Assembly: GCF_000600005.1 (NCBI RefSeq)
Contig: NZ_CP007446.1
Coordinates: 2,382,894 to 2,446,893 of the forward strand
DNA from: Snodgrassella alvi wkB2
GTDB taxonomy: Bacteria > Pseudomonadota > Gammaproteobacteria > Burkholderiales > Neisseriaceae
DNA length: 64,000 nt
Direction of reading: 5' to 3'
The translations under genes were made by a program, and so were the position numbers. The notes beneath the pieces were generated by a model. The model searched no databases and was not told the origin of the DNA. It saw only the letters and a program-made list of their open reading frames with translations. Below, piece by piece: positions 60,102 through 64,000 of this stretch. The first letter of the stretch is position 1. The number at the start of each line of letters is the position of its first letter.

Positions 60102-60995
60102 TTACAGCACAATACCACCAGTTACTCCGTATACCTGTGCTGTCACATAGCTGGATTCTTCAGACATTAAGAAAACATAGGTAGATGCTAGTTCGGCAGG
60201 CTGTCCGGCACGACCAAGTACTGATTCACTCTGACCGAATTTCGGAATAGCTTCAGGAGGCTGACCACCGGTAATTTCCAGTGCAGTCCAGATTGGGCCG
60301 GGAGCCACAGAATTAACCCGGATACCTTTGGCGGCAACCTGTTTAGCCAACGCCTGAGTAAAAGCCACAATTCCGGCTTTAGTAGTGGCATAGTCGACCA
60401 GATTCGGGCTAGGCTGATATGCCTGTACAGAGCTGGTCGTCACAATAGTGGCACCAGCAGGCAAGTGCGGCATAGCAGTCTGAATTACCCAGAACAGGGA
60501 AAAAATATTCACTTCAAAAGTCTTTTTCAACTGTTCGGTGCTGATATCACAGAAACGCTCTACCGCAGTCTGTTTACCAGCCACTAAAGTCAAACCATCA
60601 AGGCCGCCCAGCTCAGTATGAGCTTTTTCAACCAGCTGTTTGCAAAAATGCTCGTCACTCAAATCACCGGGTATGCACACCACCTTACGGCCGGCTTCCT
60701 GTGCCAGAGCAGCAACCTGTTTGGCATCCTCTTCTTCAGCTGGCAAATAATTAATGGCCAGATCGGCACCTTCGCGTGCATAAGCGATAGCAGCAGCACG
60801 ACCAATACCTGAATCGGCACCAGTTACCAGAATTTTACGGCCGTGCAAACGACCATGACCTTCATAGCTTCTTTCACCGCAATCCGGCACCGGATCCATT
60901 CTGCTCTGCAAGCCCGGTGCAGGCTGATGCTGTTTAGAAAAATCCTGATGGTAGTACTTGGTTCTTGGATCTTGTAAACCTTCTTGATGCTTCAT
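60102..60995 (-). CDS. Short-chain dehydrogenase/reductase, YghA-like
   Basis: The 297-residue classical-extended SDR has the cofactor motif [10 protein letters not shown] at about 58-67 and the active site with S in TTSSVQ and Y-x3-K in YATTKAG. The N-terminal extension [19 protein letters not shown] and [20 protein letters not shown] marks the YghA/general-stress glucose-dehydrogenase-like group. The substrate is unknown. It is a single-gene transcript. Confidence 0.92.
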   Translation of the reverse strand: MKHQEGLQDPRTKYYHQDFSKQHQPAPGLQSRMDPVPDCGERSYEGHGRLHGRKILVTGADSGIGRAAAIAYAREGADLAINYLPAEEEDAKQVAALAQEAGRKVVCIPGDLSDEHFCKQLVEKAHTELGGLDGLTLVAGKQTAVERFCDISTEQLKKTFEVNIFSLFWVIQTAMPHLPAGATIVTTSSVQAYQPSPNLVDYATTKAGIVAFTQALAKQVAAKGIRVNSVAPGPIWTALEITGGQPPEAIPKFGQSESVLGRAGQPAELASTYVFLMSEESSYVTAQVYGVTGGIVL

Positions 60996-61182
60996 AATAC
61001 ATCTCCTTGTTTAACAATGCTTTATCCAAAATGGAACAGCTGAACCATCATACGACAGATTAGTACACAACAAAGAAAAGTATCTGTAATTTATGTCAAT
61101 ATTCTAGTTAAAGTTTATTAATCTCAATGGCTTAAAAAAACAATAATCAAATGATGACATCAAGCAGCCATCCGGACAGATT

Positions 61183-62604
61183 TCAGAATCGGTAAGTATA
61201 CGAAACACCGGCAATATGCGCATTCGAACGATAATCGGCTTCACCGCGCACATTGCTTGATACATGTGTTCCTTCATCCTGCTGATTCATATGTGTATGC
61301 TGAATATGCAGATAAGCATACGATACCGCTACCGTATTCTTTTTATCCACATCATACTTAAATCCGGCACCAAACAGCCAGCGGTTACCATCAGGAATAG
61401 TAGACAGACGCGAAGAAGCACTGCGTACTGGCGACTGGTCATAATTCACGCCGAAACGCCACTGCAAATGCGGATTCTGCTGATAGGAAGCACCCACGCC
61501 AACCGCATAAGTATCACGCCAGTTTGTGGCAATATGAGTGGTATTCGAAGTAGCACCATGTACCGGATCAATTGCCTTATCATTCTCAAATTTAATATCC
61601 AGAGCATGCAGACGTGAAGAACGCGTCCAGCTCACATTGCTGAAAACATTCCACTGCGGATTGACCTTCCACATACCGTGTACAGATACTACTTCCGGCG
61701 TAGTAATCTGTACCTGTGCACCTTCCAGAGCCTTAAAGCCAAACTGCTCAAACAGCGGAGCATAGTTTTCTGCAAATTTGCCCATAGGTTTCCAGCGCGC
61801 AGTACCGTGCAAATGCTGATTAATCTTCGAACGATAGCTCACACCTACCCGGACATCATCATTAATGTCCCATAACCAGCCGGCATTAAAACCATAGCCC
61901 CAGTCATTACCCTTGACTGTTGCGCGTGCATCAAATGCGCCCGGAGCTTTTTGATGTAATACAGATTGCGGTATTCCCGACTGTGCACTGCCTACCGGCG
62001 TAAAATCCGCATATTTCTGTACTTCTGCATGCAGGTATTGCGCAATCAGCCCCACACCCAGTGAATGTCTGTCATTAATTTTATAGGCAACAGCCGGATT
62101 AATATTCAATGCCTTTACGTTGGTTTTATTTACGTTATAGCGCAATACTGAATCAGAACTGTCATTGGTTCTGGCCGCATACGGAATATATACCCCAAGT
62201 CCCATACCCCATCTGTCGTTCAGGCGATGGGAAAAATACAGCTGCGGCACCAGTTGCGCAGTATTGGCAATATTGCCATGCTCAGGTCCCTGTACTGCGG
62301 AACCATCTGAAAATACACCTCGCGCATTACTGTATTTAATATCGGGCTTAATCACAAACAGATTAGTCTCTAGCTGGGTGCCATCCAGATGTACCAGTCC
62401 GGCAGGATTATTGACAATTGTTGCCGCATCGGCCGCTTCAGCAGCGGCAGCATTCCCGGTTCCAACAGCTGTTACCGACTGTAAGCCCAAATGATATCCG
62501 GAAGCATATACAGGAGAAATAACTATCGTCGTACTGATTAAGACCGCACTTATTTTCATCACAACTGGCAAACGTCTTGTCATTGTGTTTATTCTCAAAA
62601 GCAT
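61183..62604 (-). CDS. FadL/OmpP1 family outer-membrane transporter
   Basis: This protein of up to 473 residues is a 14-strand outer-membrane barrel for long-chain fatty acids or other hydrophobic compounds. A signal peptide (VMKISAVLISTTIVISPVYAS) precedes the hatch region with the NPA motif (TIVNNPAGLVHLDGT). The terminal strand ends in Tyr-Arg-Phe (HIAGVSYTYRF), the usual barrel assembly signal. The start could be 62604, 62583 or 62559; I keep the first. Length is a little longer than E. coli FadL. Confidence 0.92.
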   Translation of the reverse strand: MLLRINTMTRRLPVVMKISAVLISTTIVISPVYASGYHLGLQSVTAVGTGNAAAAEAADAATIVNNPAGLVHLDGTQLETNLFVIKPDIKYSNARGVFSDGSAVQGPEHGNIANTAQLVPQLYFSHRLNDRWGMGLGVYIPYAARTNDSSDSVLRYNVNKTNVKALNINPAVAYKINDRHSLGVGLIAQYLHAEVQKYADFTPVGSAQSGIPQSVLHQKAPGAFDARATVKGNDWGYGFNAGWLWDINDDVRVGVSYRSKINQHLHGTARWKPMGKFAENYAPLFEQFGFKALEGAQVQITTPEVVSVHGMWKVNPQWNVFSNVSWTRSSRLHALDIKFENDKAIDPVHGATSNTTHIATNWRDTYAVGVGASYQQNPHLQWRFGVNYDQSPVRSASSRLSTIPDGNRWLFGAGFKYDVDKKNTVAVSYAYLHIQHTHMNQQDEGTHVSSNVRGEADYRSNAHIAGVSYTYRF

Positions 62605-63249
62605 AAAATAAAAAAGACCTTATTAAAGGTCAGAAAACAAATAAAAAATTCAGTCAAAAATTAAGAATAAGATAAATTTGAGTGTTTATTCTAACTCAAA
62701 AAAGTAAATAATGCCGTTTGATAATCTTTACAATTATTCAACTAGATTAAATTACCCGTATTTAAATTCAATTAATTTTTACTCTTATAGCATATAAAAT
62801 AAGAATAAAAATCATTATTTTTCAAATAGCTATTTTTTTAACTAAAGAAAATACACTAATTAAAACCAGATAAAAAATATACAAACTAAAAGCATAATAA
62901 ATTAAATAACAATAAAATTGTTTTATTCAGGCTGAATTTGAAACATATTTGCCTGATATGATTTTCAGTTTGCTTATGCCTGACTGGTCATTATTTCTGG
63001 CTGGTAAACCAAACCATAAATAAACACAAAATTGTTGATTACCTGAAAATGAATACTGGATAGTCCGCAGTGCAGCACACCAGCGTTTCATTATTCTGCT
63101 GGCAACATTTGCCCGACTTTGCAATCATTAATTATTTTTTATACAGCAGTTTCAGCATTTATAAGCGAAATAATCCGGCTACCAGCCATTTACAGTCGCC
63201 TGTAGCAGTGGGTACACTGTCGTATTATTGATTTCGATAGCGAAACAAC
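62605..63249. other. AT-rich divergent gap
   Basis: The 645-base gap separates the FadL-like gene from a divergent membrane gene. A 65-codon minus-strand open frame at 62927-63124 has no family signature. The rest is AT-rich with no recognised feature. Confidence 0.4.
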
Positions 63250-63774
63250 ATGTTTCAACGTTTGAAACGCACCTGGCCACTATTACTGTTATGGCTGGAT
63301 CTGATTTACAGTTTCATACTGAATATTGTTGCCAGTATTTCAATGGAACAGACACCAGTACCACGCAATAGTTTACCGGTATCACCAGACATTGCCTTTA
63401 GCTGGTTACAGGTAATCGCCAACGGCGGTATGGTATTCATTCTCAGCCTGGCTTTTCGTACACTGCTACAGTTAAACCGCGCAGTACAACAACAGCAGAT
63501 ATGGCCGCTGACATTGCTCAGAACAGCTGCGCTGCTGATTGTACTGGCGTTTAGTTTACCTGCATGGTGGCAATGGTCATGGGCATTATGGTCACTTGCA
63601 CACGGACAGCTGGTTATAGACTGGCATAATCTGCATTACCTCATCGTTTCCATACTGTTACTTTATCCTGCCCCTCTGTGTCTGCGTTTACTCTGGATCC
63701 GCAGCCGGCAGCAGCACAGCAAAGCTGACTCCGGCAGCTCTGCTGAATCTGAAAACACCCAGCCACCAACCTGA
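63250..63774 (+). CDS. Hypothetical membrane protein
   Basis: I do not recognise this 174-residue protein. It has four hydrophobic segments (about 10-30, 50-70, 85-108, 125-150) with many Trp and Leu residues (LPAWWQWSWALWSL), a DUF2975-like arrangement at best. The C-terminal tail is polar (KADSGSSAESENTQPPT). It precedes apbC by 87 nt on the same strand but the pair has no obvious link. Confidence 0.6.
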   Translation: MFQRLKRTWPLLLLWLDLIYSFILNIVASISMEQTPVPRNSLPVSPDIAFSWLQVIANGGMVFILSLAFRTLLQLNRAVQQQQIWPLTLLRTAALLIVLAFSLPAWWQWSWALWSLAHGQLVIDWHNLHYLIVSILLLYPAPLCLRLLWIRSRQQHSKADSGSSAESENTQPPT

Positions 63775-63861
63775 TTATTCACTACCGTCTTAAGCAAATA
63801 CTGGCTGCAGACCAAATAGGGTAAAATATGCGCCGGAAATACAGTTGCGGACTTAATTTGC

Positions 63862-64000
63862 ATGAACACACAATCCATTACCGCCTTACTTAACACAATA
63901 TCTATTCCGGACAGTAACCGTACACTGGGCAGTGAAAAAGCCCTGAGTAATGTTACCGTCACCAGTGACGGCATTCATCTGGATCTTACTTTTCCCTATC
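63862..64000 (+). CDS. apbC: Iron-sulfur cluster carrier ApbC/Mrp (partial, 3' end outside window)
   Basis: Only 46 codons are visible before the edge. They read MNTQSITALLNTISIPDSNR, then a strand with VTSDGIHLDLTFPY, the MIP18-like (DUF59) N-terminal domain of Mrp/ApbC proteins, in which a P-loop ATPase domain would follow. A candidate -10 (TAAAAT) at 63822-63827 suggests its own promoter. The N-terminal match is good but short, so the call is less certain. Confidence 0.7.
   Translation, partial: MNTQSITALLNTISIPDSNRTLGSEKALSNVTVTSDGIHLDLTFPY

Noticed and set aside
62927-63124. 65-codon minus-strand frame
   Set aside because: It has no family signature and no good start context, and the surrounding gap is AT-rich.

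Overview
The window looks like a moderately AT-rich betaproteobacterial chromosome of the family Neisseriaceae. The ABC exporter, BfrA/BfrB pair, cys genes, RpoH, PII/AmtB, MltA and Mrp read like Neisseria relatives, while coding DNA is far less GC-rich than in Neisseria and gaps are very AT-rich. A bee-gut Snodgrassella or close relative is my best guess. This is inference from gene content; I ran no search.

Layout. 1-12.4 kb is core: rsgA (cut by the edge), an M48 protease, orn, pgi-pncC, glnK-amtB, a DUF3579-GNAT fusion, rpoH, lnt, ybeY-corC. 12.4-15.1 kb is an AT-rich accessory patch with an orphan soluble protein, a broken DUF805 fragment and a secreted protein. 15.1-19.4 kb is one leftward operon coding a membrane-anchored TPR/FimV-like protein, a receiver-like protein, an MglA-like GTPase and two Roadblock-type proteins. 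mltA, mutS and an initiator tRNA follow. 23.8-30.7 kb is a second accessory stretch: DUF2461, a truncated phosphopantetheinyl transferase, GNAT, DUF421, a YcxB-like protein, and an rtcB-prfH operon next to decayed coding DNA. 30.7-41.2 kb holds yciO, an M50-family protein without its metal ligands, prmC-mgtE, a LysR regulator facing an aldo/keto reductase, dld, an ABC exporter and the RNase P RNA. 41.3-46.8 kb is accessory: DUF4865 divergent from a short LysR regulator, a secreted protein, an MFS transporter, an acyltransferase. 46.9-58.1 kb is dominated by sulfate assimilation (cysJ; cysH-cysD-hydrolase-cysN; cysG), interrupted by ldh, tehB and an XRE/S24 regulator. bfrA-bfrB, a short-chain dehydrogenase, a FadL-type porin, a small membrane protein and the start of apbC/mrp complete the window.

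How the genes work together. CysND makes APS, CysH (with iron-sulfur cysteines) reduces it to sulfite without a PAPS step, CysJ feeds sulfite reductase, and CysG makes its siroheme; cysI and cysC are not in the window. D- and L-lactate dehydrogenases are both present. BfrA keeps the ferroxidase site and BfrB keeps the heme methionine, so they probably form one mixed shell. RtcB and PrfH would repair and rescue damaged ribosomes. The Roadblock/GTPase operon is the best candidate for a little-described system, probably a polarity or type IV pilus control switch.
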